The notes under the pieces were generated by a model. The model had not been told where the DNA came from. It ran no database searches and was given only the letters and a program-made list of their open reading frames with translations. From NCBI RefSeq assembly GCF_003626635.1, contig NZ_RAZT01000001.1:186001-250000 (forward strand): a DNA stretch of 64,000 bases. Reading direction: 5' to 3'. The position numbers and the translations under genes are program-made. The DNA is from Micromonospora musae (GTDB taxonomy: Bacteria > Actinomycetota > Actinomycetes > Mycobacteriales > Micromonosporaceae). Shown here piece after piece: positions 54,419 through 62,722 of this stretch; position 1 is the first letter of the stretch, and every line of letters starts with the position of its first letter.

Positions 54419-54451
54419 AAAAAGGCGGGCGCGTCACCCGACGCACCCGCC
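54419..54451 (-). terminator. Rho-independent terminator with T tract
   Basis: Read on the minus strand, GGCGGGTGCGTC and GACGCGCCCGCC form a 12-bp stem (one G-U pair) with a four-base loop, followed by TTTTT. It ends transcription of the MerR gene at 54474-55070. Confidence 0.85.
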
Positions 54452-54473
54452 ACGAACCCGCAGCAGAACCCGC

Positions 54474-55070
54474 TCAGCCCGCCTGTCGACGCGCCCGCCG
54501 AGCCGCCAACTCGTCCCCCACCGACTCCGGCGCCACCGCCGGCTCACCGGCCTCCGCAGCCTCTGCGGCCGGCTCCGCCGGCAGATGCGACAGCGAACCC
54601 TGGATCTCCTTGAACGCACCACCGATCGCGATGCCGAACACCCCCTGGCCACCCTGCAACAGGTCGACCACCTCTTCCGGGGACCGGCACTCATAGACCG
54701 TCGTACCGTCCGAGATCAACGTGATCCCCGCCAGGTCCTCGACACCCCGCGAACGCAGCGCCTCGATCGCCTTACGGATGTTCTGCAACGACACCCCGGC
54801 ATCCAACAGCCGCTTCACGACCTTCAACACCACCAGGTCGCGGAACGAGTACAACCGCTGCGTACCGGAGCCCGACGCGTCCCGAACACTCGGCACCACC
54901 AGACCCGTACGCGCCCAGTAATCCAACTGCCGGTAACTGATACCCACCGCGTGGCAGGCCGTCACACCCCGATAACCCACCGAACCGTCACTATCCGTCG
55001 CCGACCACGGCGACGCCACACCCGGCTCGTCCAGCTCCGTACCCGGATCAGAATTCCGCGGCTCGTGCAT
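54474..55070 (-). CDS. MerR-family transcriptional regulator (Rv1830-like)
   Basis: The 198-residue protein has a MerR DNA-binding domain (GYRGVTACHAVGISYRQLDYWARTGLVVPS, then YSFRDLVVLKVVKRLLDAGVSLQNIRKAIEALR). A C-terminal domain with VFGIAIGGAFKEIQGSL and an alanine/glutamate-rich tail follows. Position after the DUF151 gene matches Rv1830 of M. tuberculosis. The ligand is unknown. The ATG at 55070 has GGGGAGG nine bases upstream; the frame is open further but poorly supported. Confidence 0.88.
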   Translation of the reverse strand: MHEPRNSDPGTELDEPGVASPWSATDSDGSVGYRGVTACHAVGISYRQLDYWARTGLVVPSVRDASGSGTQRLYSFRDLVVLKVVKRLLDAGVSLQNIRKAIEALRSRGVEDLAGITLISDGTTVYECRSPEEVVDLLQGGQGVFGIAIGGAFKEIQGSLSHLPAEPAAEAAEAGEPAVAPESVGDELAARRARRQAG

Positions 55071-55274
55071 CCGGACAACCTCCCCGCCCGTGCGGTGCCG
55101 CGTCGTTTCCGGGACGCGACCCCTCGACACGGAAACCCTATAGCGACAATCCGGGGTCACCGCGCAGAAACCGTCGCGACACGCCGCGCAGCCAGATAGA
55201 AGATCACCACACGAAGCGTGACGTCACCCACCGTGACGTCCGCAGCCGGCGAGCCACAACCGCCCGCCAACCAC

Positions 55275-55739
55275 TCAGCCCGCGAAATCCTCCGGACGCA
55301 CCTGCTCCAGGAACTCGCGGAACTTCTCCACCTCGTCCTCCTGCTCATCCGGGATCACGATCCCCGCCTCACTGAGGACCTGCTCGGCACAACGAATGGG
55401 AGCCCCCACCCGCAACGCCAACGCAATGGAATCGCTCGGCCGGGCCGACACCCGCACCCCGTCCCCGATCAACAGATCGGCGAAGAACACGTTGTCCTTC
55501 AACTCAGTGATCTCCACCGCACGCAACGGCGCCTCAAGCGCCGCCAACACATCCCGCAGAAGATCATGCGTCAACGGTCGAGCCGGCTTCACACCCTGCT
55601 GCTCGTAAGCGATCGCCGTCGCCTCGACCGCGCCGATCCAAATCGGCAGATAGCGGTCCCCCTCGACCTCCCTGAGCAGGACGATCGGCTGGTTACTGGG
55701 CAGCTCCACCCGAACCCCGACCACGCTCAGCTCGCGCAC
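55275..55739 (-). CDS. Bifunctional nuclease family protein (DUF151)
   Basis: The 154-residue protein has the DUF151 features VRVELPSNQPIVLLREVEGDRYLPIWIGAVEATAIA, LTHDLL and SARPSDSIALALRVGAPI. Members show nuclease activity in plants and are conserved in actinobacteria (Rv1829). GGAGG five bases before GTG at 55739 decides the start. It lies between two MerR-type regulators in the conserved block. Confidence 0.9.
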   Translation of the reverse strand: MRELSVVGVRVELPSNQPIVLLREVEGDRYLPIWIGAVEATAIAYEQQGVKPARPLTHDLLRDVLAALEAPLRAVEITELKDNVFFADLLIGDGVRVSARPSDSIALALRVGAPIRCAEQVLSEAGIVIPDEQEDEVEKFREFLEQVRPEDFAG

Positions 55740-55922
55740 CGCCGCCTCCGTGTCGTTGTCACCTACGCCGCACCGCGCCCTTCCCTGCACGGTACACGGA
55801 CCGCGACACGGCCGTCCCACGCGCTACCCGCACCACGCCCGCGCCAGAAAGGGGTTACCCCAGCAAGCCTACGACACGCTTCCCGAGAGAGATCTTTCCG
55901 CACACCGCCCCGACAACCGGCA

Positions 55923-56678
55923 TCACCGGCCCAACGTCGAACGCAACCCGACCCGCACCAACGCCGCATGCAACTGCTGCGACAACGCCACCAACTCCCG
56001 CGCCGTCTCCGCAGCCCGCGCCCGCGCCGCCGGATCACTCTGCCGCACCAACGGCGCCACCAACTGCGCGAACAAACCGACCTCCCGGTCCGCCGCCGTC
56101 CGATAACCCCGCAGATGCCGCGGCTCCAAGCCGTACGCCGCCAGACCCGCCACCGCCCCAGCGATGATCAACGCGTCCCCGTCGTACCAACCCGGCGGAT
56201 CAGACACCACCACACCGAGCCGCTCCAACTCCGCCAGCGTCGACTCGTCCAACCCACTACGAGCCAGCAGATCCGACCGGCCGAGCCGCACCTCCGACGA
56301 CTCGACCGGCTCATCCGCCTCCCGACCCGGCACCTCACCACCCGGGCCGACCGCCACCAACGTCGGCCGCGACCGACCCGGCACCGCACCACCGGCATCC
56401 CACTCGGCCAGCTGCTCCCGAATCACCCGCAACGGCAGATACTGATCCCGCTGCGCGGTCAACACGAACCGCAACCGCGCCACATCGTCCCAGCTGAACT
56501 TCCGGTAACCAGCCGCCGTACGCTGCGGCTCGACCAGCCCCTCAGCCTCGAGGAAACGCAACTTCGAAATCGTGACGTCGGGGAAATCCACCCGCAACTG
56601 ACCCAGCACCTCACCGATGCTCATCAGCGGCTGGGACCGGGCCGCCCCCGGTGACGTGGAGGCCGCAGGCTCGTTCAC
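55923..56678 (-). CDS. ftsR: MerR-family regulator, FtsR-like (Rv1828 family)
   Basis: The 251-residue protein has an N-terminal MerR-type domain: MSIGEVLGQLRVDFPDVTISKLRFLEAEGLVEP, then YRKFSWDDVARLRFVLTAQR. A long C-terminal effector region carries a second winged-helix-like part (LLARSGLDESTLAELERLGVV). FtsR of Corynebacterium activates ftsZ; the symbol rests on domain and synteny, not on a search. Its GTG overlaps the garA-like stop by four bases. Confidence 0.82.
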   Translation of the reverse strand: MNEPAASTSPGAARSQPLMSIGEVLGQLRVDFPDVTISKLRFLEAEGLVEPQRTAAGYRKFSWDDVARLRFVLTAQRDQYLPLRVIREQLAEWDAGGAVPGRSRPTLVAVGPGGEVPGREADEPVESSEVRLGRSDLLARSGLDESTLAELERLGVVVSDPPGWYDGDALIIAGAVAGLAAYGLEPRHLRGYRTAADREVGLFAQLVAPLVRQSDPAARARAAETARELVALSQQLHAALVRVGLRSTLGR

Positions 56679-57127
56679 CCCCGGCCGGCCTCCTCCTCCG
56701 GACGCGGACCGGCGATGAACACCACCCGGAACTTCCCGATCTGAACCTCGTCACCATTGCTCAACGTGGCCGCCTCGACCCGCTCCCGGTTCACGTAGGT
56801 GCCGTTCAGGCTCCCCACATCACGAACCGTGAACGTCCCACCATCCCGGTGGAACTCCGCGTGCCGCCGCGACACCGTCACGTCGTCGAGGAAGATGTCA
56901 CTGTCAGGGTGCCGGCCGCTGGTCGTCACATCGTGATCCAACAGGAACCGGGCCCCGGCGTTCGGACCACGACGGACCACCAGCAGCGCCATCCCGGGCG
57001 GCAACGAACCGGACATCCGGCTCGGCACCACATCGGTGTCCGGCCCCTCCAGCACTTCGTCGAGCGAACCGAGATTGAGCGTCGAAGTGACGTCGAGCGG
57101 GGGGAACTCGTCGTCTGGGCGCGTCAT
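56675..57127 (-). CDS. garA: FHA-domain protein, GarA-like
   Basis: The 150-residue protein has a C-terminal FHA domain with GRHPDSDIFLDDVTVSRRHAEF and VGSLNGTYVNRE, ending in DEVQIGKFRVVFIAG. The flexible N-terminus carries the threonine-rich DVTSTLNLG, at the place where GarA is phosphorylated by PknB/PknG. In mycobacteria and corynebacteria (OdhI) the unphosphorylated form inhibits 2-oxoglutarate dehydrogenase and activates or inhibits glutamate enzymes. It has its own promoter and is followed by ftsR. Confidence 0.9.
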   Translation of the reverse strand: MTRPDDEFPPLDVTSTLNLGSLDEVLEGPDTDVVPSRMSGSLPPGMALLVVRRGPNAGARFLLDHDVTTSGRHPDSDIFLDDVTVSRRHAEFHRDGGTFTVRDVGSLNGTYVNRERVEAATLSNGDEVQIGKFRVVFIAGPRPEEEAGRG

Positions 57128-57271
57128 GGGACCACCTCACGGATCTGTTCGGTCGGCGTCGGGTAATGGCGGGTCTGGCCGCCGGGCAGTCGCACACCCG
57201 GCGGCTGGCTCCCCGTGCCCGGGAAGGCAATTCCGCAACGCTCAACTATTGGGTTCTCGGTCGACTGGGCG

Positions 57272-57300
57272 AGCCTAGCCAGCGCCGAAAAGCAGGGCAA
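57272..57300 (-). promoter_or_regulatory. Promoter of garA-ftsR (TTGCCC-N17-TAGGCT)
   Basis: On the minus strand TTGCCC (57295-57300) and TAGGCT (57272-57277) are 17 bases apart, a good housekeeping promoter about 145 bases before the garA start. It separates garA from gcvH, which has its own stop at 57342. Confidence 0.65.
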
Positions 57301-57341
57301 CCGGACGCGCGGACTCAACAAGCGCACCGGATCAAGCTCAC

Positions 57342-57722
57342 TCAGCTCTCGGTCAACTCGCGGTACGCGCCCGCAGTAAGCAGCCCGTCCACCGCAGTCG
57401 GATCATCCGGCGTGATCTCCACCAACCAACCCGCACCGTACGGGTCAGTGTTGATCACCTCCGGGGTGTCGCCGAGCGCCTCGTTGCGCGCGGCCACCGT
57501 ACCGCTCACCGGGGAGTAGATCTCCGACACGCTCTTCGTCGACTCGATCTCACCCAGCGACTCACCGGCCGCCACCACCGCCCCCGGATCAGGCAGCTGA
57601 ACGAACACGATGTCACCGAGCGCGTCCTGCGCGAAGTGCGTGATGCCGACCCGGACCACTCCGGTGCCGTCACCCGCCACCCACTCGTGCTCGGCGGTGT
57701 ATCGCAGGTCATCAGGAATCAC
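57342..57722 (-). CDS. gcvH: Glycine cleavage system H protein
   Basis: The lipoyl carrier shuttles the aminomethyl group between P, T and L proteins. The 126-residue product starts VIPDDLRYTAEHEW and has the lipoylated lysine in ESTKSVSEIYSP and the GWLVEI end segment. The GTG at 57722 is chosen because GAAGGA lies seven bases upstream and gives the standard length; an ATG at 57737 is possible. It is separated from gcvP but adjacent to garA as in mycobacteria. Confidence 0.95.
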   Translation of the reverse strand: MIPDDLRYTAEHEWVAGDGTGVVRVGITHFAQDALGDIVFVQLPDPGAVVAAGESLGEIESTKSVSEIYSPVSGTVAARNEALGDTPEVINTDPYGAGWLVEITPDDPTAVDGLLTAGAYRELTES

Positions 57723-57778
57723 AGACGCGTCCTTCATCCATCGCGCCACGGGCACCCGCCCGCAGCGGCCACGCCCGG

Positions 57779-58711
57779 TCAGGAAACCGGACGGGCGTGT
57801 TCCAGCTTGATCGGCGCGTGCAGCGCCGAAACCTCGGCAGCCTCACGATCCTCAACGATCACGTTACCGCCGTCACCCTGGACCGACGCGACCACCCCAC
57901 CAGGAATGTTCAACGCCGTACGCATCGTCGCCGGATCACCGATCACCGTGATCGTGAACGGACCCGTCAACCGCCGCCCGTCCACCACCAACGAACCGTT
58001 CTCCCCGTCCAGGAAGTACGTCGACGCGATGATCCGCACCGAGGCCCGATCCCCACCGGAGATCTGCATCGCCTCCCCGCCGGCGCCCCGCAACTCCTGC
58101 ACCGCGTCCAACACCCGCGTCGCGGAGATCGGCTTCGCACCCGACTCGAACCGCACCGCCAGACCAGGACCCGTCGCCGGCAACGTACCCGCCAGGATCC
58201 CCAGCTCGTCCGCCCGCCGCGTCGCCTCGTCCAACGCCGCCTGCCGACCCTGCTCACCCGAGCGCAACTGCCGCTGACTCTCCTCCAGCCCGGCGATGTC
58301 CTGCCGCAACCGGTTCTCCCGCGCGTCCAGATCCGACAGGATCCGCACCAGGTCCTCCTGACGCGTCACACCCGCCGTCGGATCCGTCGACGTCGTCCGC
58401 AACTGCACCACCAGGGTGAACCCCAGCAACGCCAACAACGCGGCGATCATCACACTCGCCGTCGACACCCGCGACCGGCCCCCACCGGCCGGAGCCGCCG
58501 CACCGTCACCCGACGACACCGCCGCCGCGCCCTCAGCGGGCTCCGCCCCGGCCCCGTCCTCAGCCGGCTCCGTACGCGGAACCAGCGGACTCAACTCGTC
58601 CGGATCCGGCGCGTCCGGCCGCGGATCCGGCTCACCACCCGGCCCCGCCGGACGCTCCGGATCCGCCGGCTTCGGCCAACCCGTACCCGTCTCGGTCTGC
58701 TCCTCGCTCAT
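57779..58711 (-). CDS. DUF881 family membrane protein (Rv1825-like)
   Basis: The 310-residue protein has a long proline-rich cytoplasmic N-terminus (residues 1-80) and one membrane helix (VMIAALLALLGFTLVVQL). A coiled coil (LDARENRLRQDIAGLEESQRQL) and the DUF881 domain follow, with GLAVRFESG, YFLDGENGSLVVDGRRLTGPF and TALNIPGG. The family is tied to cell division/wall genes in many Gram-positive bacteria; its activity is unknown. It follows the DUF1290 gene. Confidence 0.88.
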   Translation of the reverse strand: MSEEQTETGTGWPKPADPERPAGPGGEPDPRPDAPDPDELSPLVPRTEPAEDGAGAEPAEGAAAVSSGDGAAAPAGGGRSRVSTASVMIAALLALLGFTLVVQLRTTSTDPTAGVTRQEDLVRILSDLDARENRLRQDIAGLEESQRQLRSGEQGRQAALDEATRRADELGILAGTLPATGPGLAVRFESGAKPISATRVLDAVQELRGAGGEAMQISGGDRASVRIIASTYFLDGENGSLVVDGRRLTGPFTITVIGDPATMRTALNIPGGVVASVQGDGGNVIVEDREAAEVSALHAPIKLEHARPVS

Positions 58712-58721
58712 CGCTTAGAAC

Positions 58722-59054
58722 CTACGCCCGGAACAGGTGCCGACGGATCGCCGCCACGTTCCCGAAAATTCGCACCCCGAGCACGACCACCACACCAGTC
58801 GACAACTGACCACCCACGCCCAACTGGTCACCCAGATACACGATCAAGGCCGCCACCAACACGTTCGAGATGAACGACACCACGAACTGCTTGTCATCGA
58901 AGATCCGGTCGAGCTTCGCCCGCACCCCACCGAAGACCGCGTCCAACGCGGCCACCACCGCGATCGGCAGGTACGGCTGCAACGCCGCGGGCACACTGGG
59001 GTCGAGCCACACCCCGAGAACCACACCGGCGAGCAACGCCAGCACCGCGATCAT
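58722..59054 (-). CDS. Small basic membrane protein (DUF1290, sbp)
   Basis: The 110-residue protein has three to four membrane helices and the family core YLPIAVVAALDAVFGGVRAKL, followed by FDDKQFVVSFISNVLVAALIVYLGDQLG. It lies between two DUF881 genes and overlaps the upstream one by four bases (ATGA). This triad is conserved in Firmicutes and actinobacteria and may form one membrane complex; function unknown. Confidence 0.92.
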   Translation of the reverse strand: MIAVLALLAGVVLGVWLDPSVPAALQPYLPIAVVAALDAVFGGVRAKLDRIFDDKQFVVSFISNVLVAALIVYLGDQLGVGGQLSTGVVVVLGVRIFGNVAAIRRHLFRA

Positions 59055-59983
59055 CGACCACCTCCGGAGGGGCTGGGAGACGTCCCTGAGTCGGTCGACC
59101 CGGGACCGGCGGACCGGTCACCCGACGGCGAGGCGCTCGGGTTGTCCGATGGTTCCGCGTAGCGTAGCTGCGGCTCAGGAGCGGCCGGCAGAGTGAGGTC
59201 GTCGGCCTCGCGGACCCCGAACGACAGCCCCGTCTTCTCGGCCACCTCCCGCATCAACGCGGCGTTGCGGCTCTGCTCGAAACGGCGCTTCATCGACCCC
59301 GGCCCGATCGCCGACACCTCGTACGGCCCGGTCACCGGACGGAAGTCGACCAGGATCGCCTCCCCCGCCGAACGGATCGTCGACGTCGCCGTCAACCGCT
59401 GCCCGTTGATCGAGATCGCCTCCGCGCCCGCGCTCCACAGGGCGTTCGCCACCCCCTGCAGATCGCTGTAGAGCACCCGCGGCGGACCCGCGCCCGCACC
59501 GGTCACCGCGTCCGCGTCACCAGGCGCGTCCGCCAACCGGACCACCACCCCGTCACCACGAACCCGACCCAACCCGGTACCCGCCTCCAGGTCACGCAGC
59601 CGCGCCGCGGCCGAACCGCTCAGCGCCGCGTCCCGCTGCCGGCCGACCTCCTCGCGCAGCTCGTCGGCGCGCGCGGACAACTCGTCGGTCTCCCGCTCCC
59701 GCTCCTTGACCTGCGTCACCAGACCCGAACGCGCCTGGCTGCGCCCCGGCTCGTCCTCCATCGTCTGCCGGTACGCCACCGCCAGCAGAAAGCCGAGCAC
59801 CACCAGCACCACCACGGTCACCGTCCGGGCCGATCGGCTGTGCCACCTCGACGGCGGATCGACCTGACGGCGCTGCGCCGCGGCCGCGTACCCCGGCTCC
59901 AACGGATTACGGAACAGCTCGGTCAGGAAGTCCGGCGCGTAGACGCGGGACGGGCGTTCCCGTTCGTCCCGGCGCACGCTCAC
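59051..59983 (-). CDS. DUF881 family membrane protein (Rv1823-like)
   Basis: The 310-residue protein has a cytoplasmic head and a membrane helix (VTVVVLVVLGFLLAVAY). A coiled coil (LVTQVKERERETDELSARAD) and a DUF881 domain follow, with VLYSDLQGVANALWSAGAEAI and RPVTGPYEVSAIGPG. A serine/proline-rich tail ends it. Its GTG at 59983 overlaps the stop of the pgsA-like gene by four bases, and its end overlaps the DUF1290 start by four, so all three are coupled. Confidence 0.88.
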   Translation of the reverse strand: MSVRRDERERPSRVYAPDFLTELFRNPLEPGYAAAAQRRQVDPPSRWHSRSARTVTVVVLVVLGFLLAVAYRQTMEDEPGRSQARSGLVTQVKERERETDELSARADELREEVGRQRDAALSGSAAARLRDLEAGTGLGRVRGDGVVVRLADAPGDADAVTGAGAGPPRVLYSDLQGVANALWSAGAEAISINGQRLTATSTIRSAGEAILVDFRPVTGPYEVSAIGPGSMKRRFEQSRNAALMREVAEKTGLSFGVREADDLTLPAAPEPQLRYAEPSDNPSASPSGDRSAGPGSTDSGTSPSPSGGGR

Positions 59984-60609
59984 GCCGCCGCTCCCGCGCC
60001 GCGCGCCGCGCGGACCAGCCGGGCGGCCTGGATCACGTACATGGCGCCGGCCACCCAATACAGCGCCAGGCCCCACCACGCCAGCCCCCAGCCGAGGGCA
60101 CCGGCCACGTCGGCGGCCCCGGGGACGGCGGCGGCGAGCAGCAGGGTCGGGAACGCGGCGAGCAGGATGAAGGTGGCGGTCTTACCGACGTAGTGCACCG
60201 GCGGGGGGCCGTACCCGAACCGGCGCAACACCCCCAGCGAACCGAGCAGCAGCAGCTCCCGCGCGAGCAACGCGGCGGTGAACTGCCACGGCACCACCTC
60301 GCGGGCGGTGAACCCGGCCAGTGTGGCGAGGATGTAGAGCCGGTCGGCGAGCGGGTCGAGCAACTCCCCCAGCCGGCTCACCTGGCCCAACCGGCGGGCC
60401 ACCCAGCCGTCGACCCAGTCGGTGGTGCCGCCGACCGCGAGGACCACGAGCGCGGCGACGTCGGCGTGCGCGCCGAGCAGCAGGTAGAGGAAGACGGGCA
60501 CGCCGATCAGCCGCAGGAAACTGATCAGGTTGGGCACGGTGAGCACTCGTCCGGTGGCCGTGCCGCCGGAGGCTCCTGGTTGCCCTGCCTCAGCCGGCCG
60601 ACGCGACAC
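59980..60609 (-). CDS. CDP-alcohol phosphatidyltransferase (PgsA-like)
   Basis: The 209-residue membrane enzyme carries the family motif DWVDGWVARRLGQVSRLGEL and LDPLADR with the metal-binding aspartates. It transfers a phosphatidyl group from CDP-diacylglycerol to an alcohol such as glycerol-3-phosphate. It is the Rv1822 (pgsA2) counterpart by position; the real acceptor is uncertain. GTG at 60609 has AAGGAGG five bases upstream. It leads the coupled block with DUF881 and DUF1290. Confidence 0.9.
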   Translation of the reverse strand: MSRRPAEAGQPGASGGTATGRVLTVPNLISFLRLIGVPVFLYLLLGAHADVAALVVLAVGGTTDWVDGWVARRLGQVSRLGELLDPLADRLYILATLAGFTAREVVPWQFTAALLARELLLLGSLGVLRRFGYGPPPVHYVGKTATFILLAAFPTLLLAAAVPGAADVAGALGWGLAWWGLALYWVAGAMYVIQAARLVRAARGAGAAA

Positions 60610-60934
60610 CGAACCTCCTTGACGACACGCCCCGGCACCCGGCCGAGGTCGGGCGCTGCGGAGGACGTGCGCGTTGTCGGGCCGGCCACCGCCGGCGCCC
60701 TCTGCCGGCCCCGTCGAACGGGACCTTCGCCTGAAGTCGGCCCGCGATCGGTGATCGCGGGCCGAGTGAACTGCGCTGCCACTATATCGGGCTGCTCGCC
60801 CGGTCCGACCGCCGTGACCGTCGGCGCTTCGGTTCGTTTCGGTGTGGCGCGTGCCACCACCCGTAAGGCATCCTAGGACACTAGGGGTAGATCGGGCACC
60901 CGTTCGGTCGCCGCACCGCCCGCGCCGACGCGGC
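60610..60934. other. Leader region of the pgsA-DUF881 unit
   Basis: No gene in these 325 bases. TATAGT on the minus strand (60781-60786) is a good -10 box. A perfect 13-bp hairpin (60737-60749 with 60753-60765, three-base loop) lies at the start of the expected mRNA. The rest, up to the MarR stop, shows no clear feature. Confidence 0.5.
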
Positions 60935-61405
60935 TCAGGCCGTCCGTACCGTCGCATCCTTCTGCTGCTCGCCCGCCTGGAGCACCGCCGCCTGCTCGAA
61001 GGCCAGCAGGCCGAGCAGCAGCTCGCTCTGGGCCCGCACCGGCATCCGGTCGAGCACGGCCTGCACCGCCCGGTGCCGCCGCTCGGTCAGCTCGCGCAGC
61101 ACCTCCTCTCCCGCGGCGGCGGGCAGCAGACGCACCTCGCGGCGGTCCCGGGGGTCCGCCGCCCGGCGGAGCAGTCCGGTCGCCTCCAACCGGTCACAGA
61201 GCCGACTCGCCGACGACGGCACCACGTCCAGCAGCTCGGCCAGGCGGTTGACGTTCGTCTCCGACCTGGCGCAGATCAGCGACAGCACGCGCAGCTGCGT
61301 CGGGGAGACCGAGAGCCGGTGCCGGGAGGCGGCGGTGTCCAGCACGTCGACGAGCGCTTCGGCGGCCGCGTCGATCGCCGCGGCGAGATTCGGAGGTCGC
61401 TCCAT
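60935..61405 (-). CDS. MarR-family transcriptional regulator
   Basis: The 156-residue protein has the MarR winged helix: LSVSPTQLRVLSLI, LAELLDVVPSSASRLCDRLEATGLL and DPRDRREVRLLPA with the wing. Flanking helices mediate dimerisation. The ligand is unknown. AGGGGA precedes the ATG at 61405. It lies 49 bases after the SpoIIE-like phosphatase gene on the same strand, so the two may share a transcript. Confidence 0.88.
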   Translation of the reverse strand: MERPPNLAAAIDAAAEALVDVLDTAASRHRLSVSPTQLRVLSLICARSETNVNRLAELLDVVPSSASRLCDRLEATGLLRRAADPRDRREVRLLPAAAGEEVLRELTERRHRAVQAVLDRMPVRAQSELLLGLLAFEQAAVLQAGEQQKDATVRTA

Positions 61406-61454
61406 CCGATGTCCCCTGCCATCGTCCCGCTCGCGGCCCGGCCGCGACGGTGCC

Positions 61455-62624
61455 TCATCCGGCGTCCCGGCCGCGGACACCGTGCCAGTCCAGGCAGACC
61501 ACGACGGCGTCGTCGCGCAGATCGCTGTCCGCGTGGTAGGCGTGCAGTTCGCGCATCACCGTACCAACTGCCTCGGTCGCCGGCTGCAACCGTGTGGAGC
61601 GCATCGCCCGCGCCATCGCGCGCTCGCCGTACGGTTCGCCGCCAGTCGGGCGGGCCGCCCAGACACCGTCGCTGACCACGAAGAGGCGGTCACCAGGGAG
61701 CAGCGCGAACTCCTGCAGGTCGTAGCGGGCCTCGGCGAACATGCCCAGCGGCAGCTGCTGGTCCAGCGCGATCGGCTCCACCGTGCCGCCCCGCAACCGC
61801 AGTACGTGCGGCGATCCGGCATCCACCGCCCGCACCTCCCCCGTGGCCGCGTCGAGTTCGAGCAGGAGGGTCGAGACGTACCGCCGTCCGCGGTGCTGGT
61901 AGTGCAGCGTGTCCGAGGCGAGCTCGGCCTGCTCCGCCAGGCCGCCACCCGAGCGGCGGGCGTTGCGCATCGCGTTGACAGTGGTCACGGTCATCAGCGA
62001 CGCGGCCAGCCCGGTGCCGTCGCCGTTGAGCACCGTGACGGTCAACCGATCACCGTCCAGGGACCAGTCGAAGTGGTCACCCCCCACGGTGTACGCGGGC
62101 TCGAGCTGACCGGCGAGGTGGAACGCGGGGTGCGTGACGCTGCGCCCGGGAAGCAGCTCCCACTGCAGCTCCGCCGCCATGCTCAGCCGTTCGCGTCGGC
62201 GTGCCCGGCGGTAGCGGTCCGTCTCCCGGTCGGCGGCGCGCAGCGCCACCGCCAGCGCGCCGGCGATGTCGACGGCCCGCTCCTCGACCTCCGGGCCGGG
62301 CGCGCCGGGCAGCTCGATCACGAGCACGCCCACCCGGTCCCCCCACACCGACATCGGCAGGAACACCCGGCACCCGCCCTCGTCGGCGGCGAGGACCGGC
62401 CGCTGACTGCTGAAGCAGCGCTGCGCCGCCGCCTCGCCGGCCACGGAGGAGCCGAGCTCCTGGTCGAGCACCGGCCAGAGACCGTTGATCCGGTAGTCGG
62501 CGATGAGCACCTCGGTGCGGCTGGCGCCCAGCACGGCGCGGATCGCTTGGTCGGCGGCCTCCACCAGCTGGTCCGGCGGGGCCGCCCGCAGGGCGCGTGA
62601 CACCGGATCGGGGCCGTCCACCAT
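61455..62624 (-). CDS. SpoIIE-type PP2C serine phosphatase with GAF-like sensor domain
   Basis: The 389-residue protein has an N-terminal GAF-like domain (residues 10-140) and a PPM/SpoIIE catalytic domain. The metal-binding aspartates are in VGGDHFDW, NGDGTGLAASLMT, FVVSDGVWAA and LRDDAVVVCL. It should dephosphorylate an anti-anti-sigma protein in a partner-switching pathway, as is common in actinomycetes. No anti-sigma partners are visible here. The ATG at 62624 has GGAGGA seven bases upstream. Confidence 0.9.
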   Translation of the reverse strand: MVDGPDPVSRALRAAPPDQLVEAADQAIRAVLGASRTEVLIADYRINGLWPVLDQELGSSVAGEAAAQRCFSSQRPVLAADEGGCRVFLPMSVWGDRVGVLVIELPGAPGPEVEERAVDIAGALAVALRAADRETDRYRRARRRERLSMAAELQWELLPGRSVTHPAFHLAGQLEPAYTVGGDHFDWSLDGDRLTVTVLNGDGTGLAASLMTVTTVNAMRNARRSGGGLAEQAELASDTLHYQHRGRRYVSTLLLELDAATGEVRAVDAGSPHVLRLRGGTVEPIALDQQLPLGMFAEARYDLQEFALLPGDRLFVVSDGVWAARPTGGEPYGERAMARAMRSTRLQPATEAVGTVMRELHAYHADSDLRDDAVVVCLDWHGVRGRDAG

Positions 62625-62722
62625 GGTTGTTCCTCCGGAAAATTTGCTATGGGGCAAGCATCATACGGAGAGCCCACAGCAGCCGGGCGGCCCGGTGGCC
62701 CGTCCCGGCGGAGGGAACGTCC

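Noticed and set aside
54110..54613. Open frame on the + strand containing ATGAAAATTGCAACAACC
   Set aside because: No ribosome site, low-complexity P/T/A/R composition, and it overlaps the terminator and the MerR gene in antisense.
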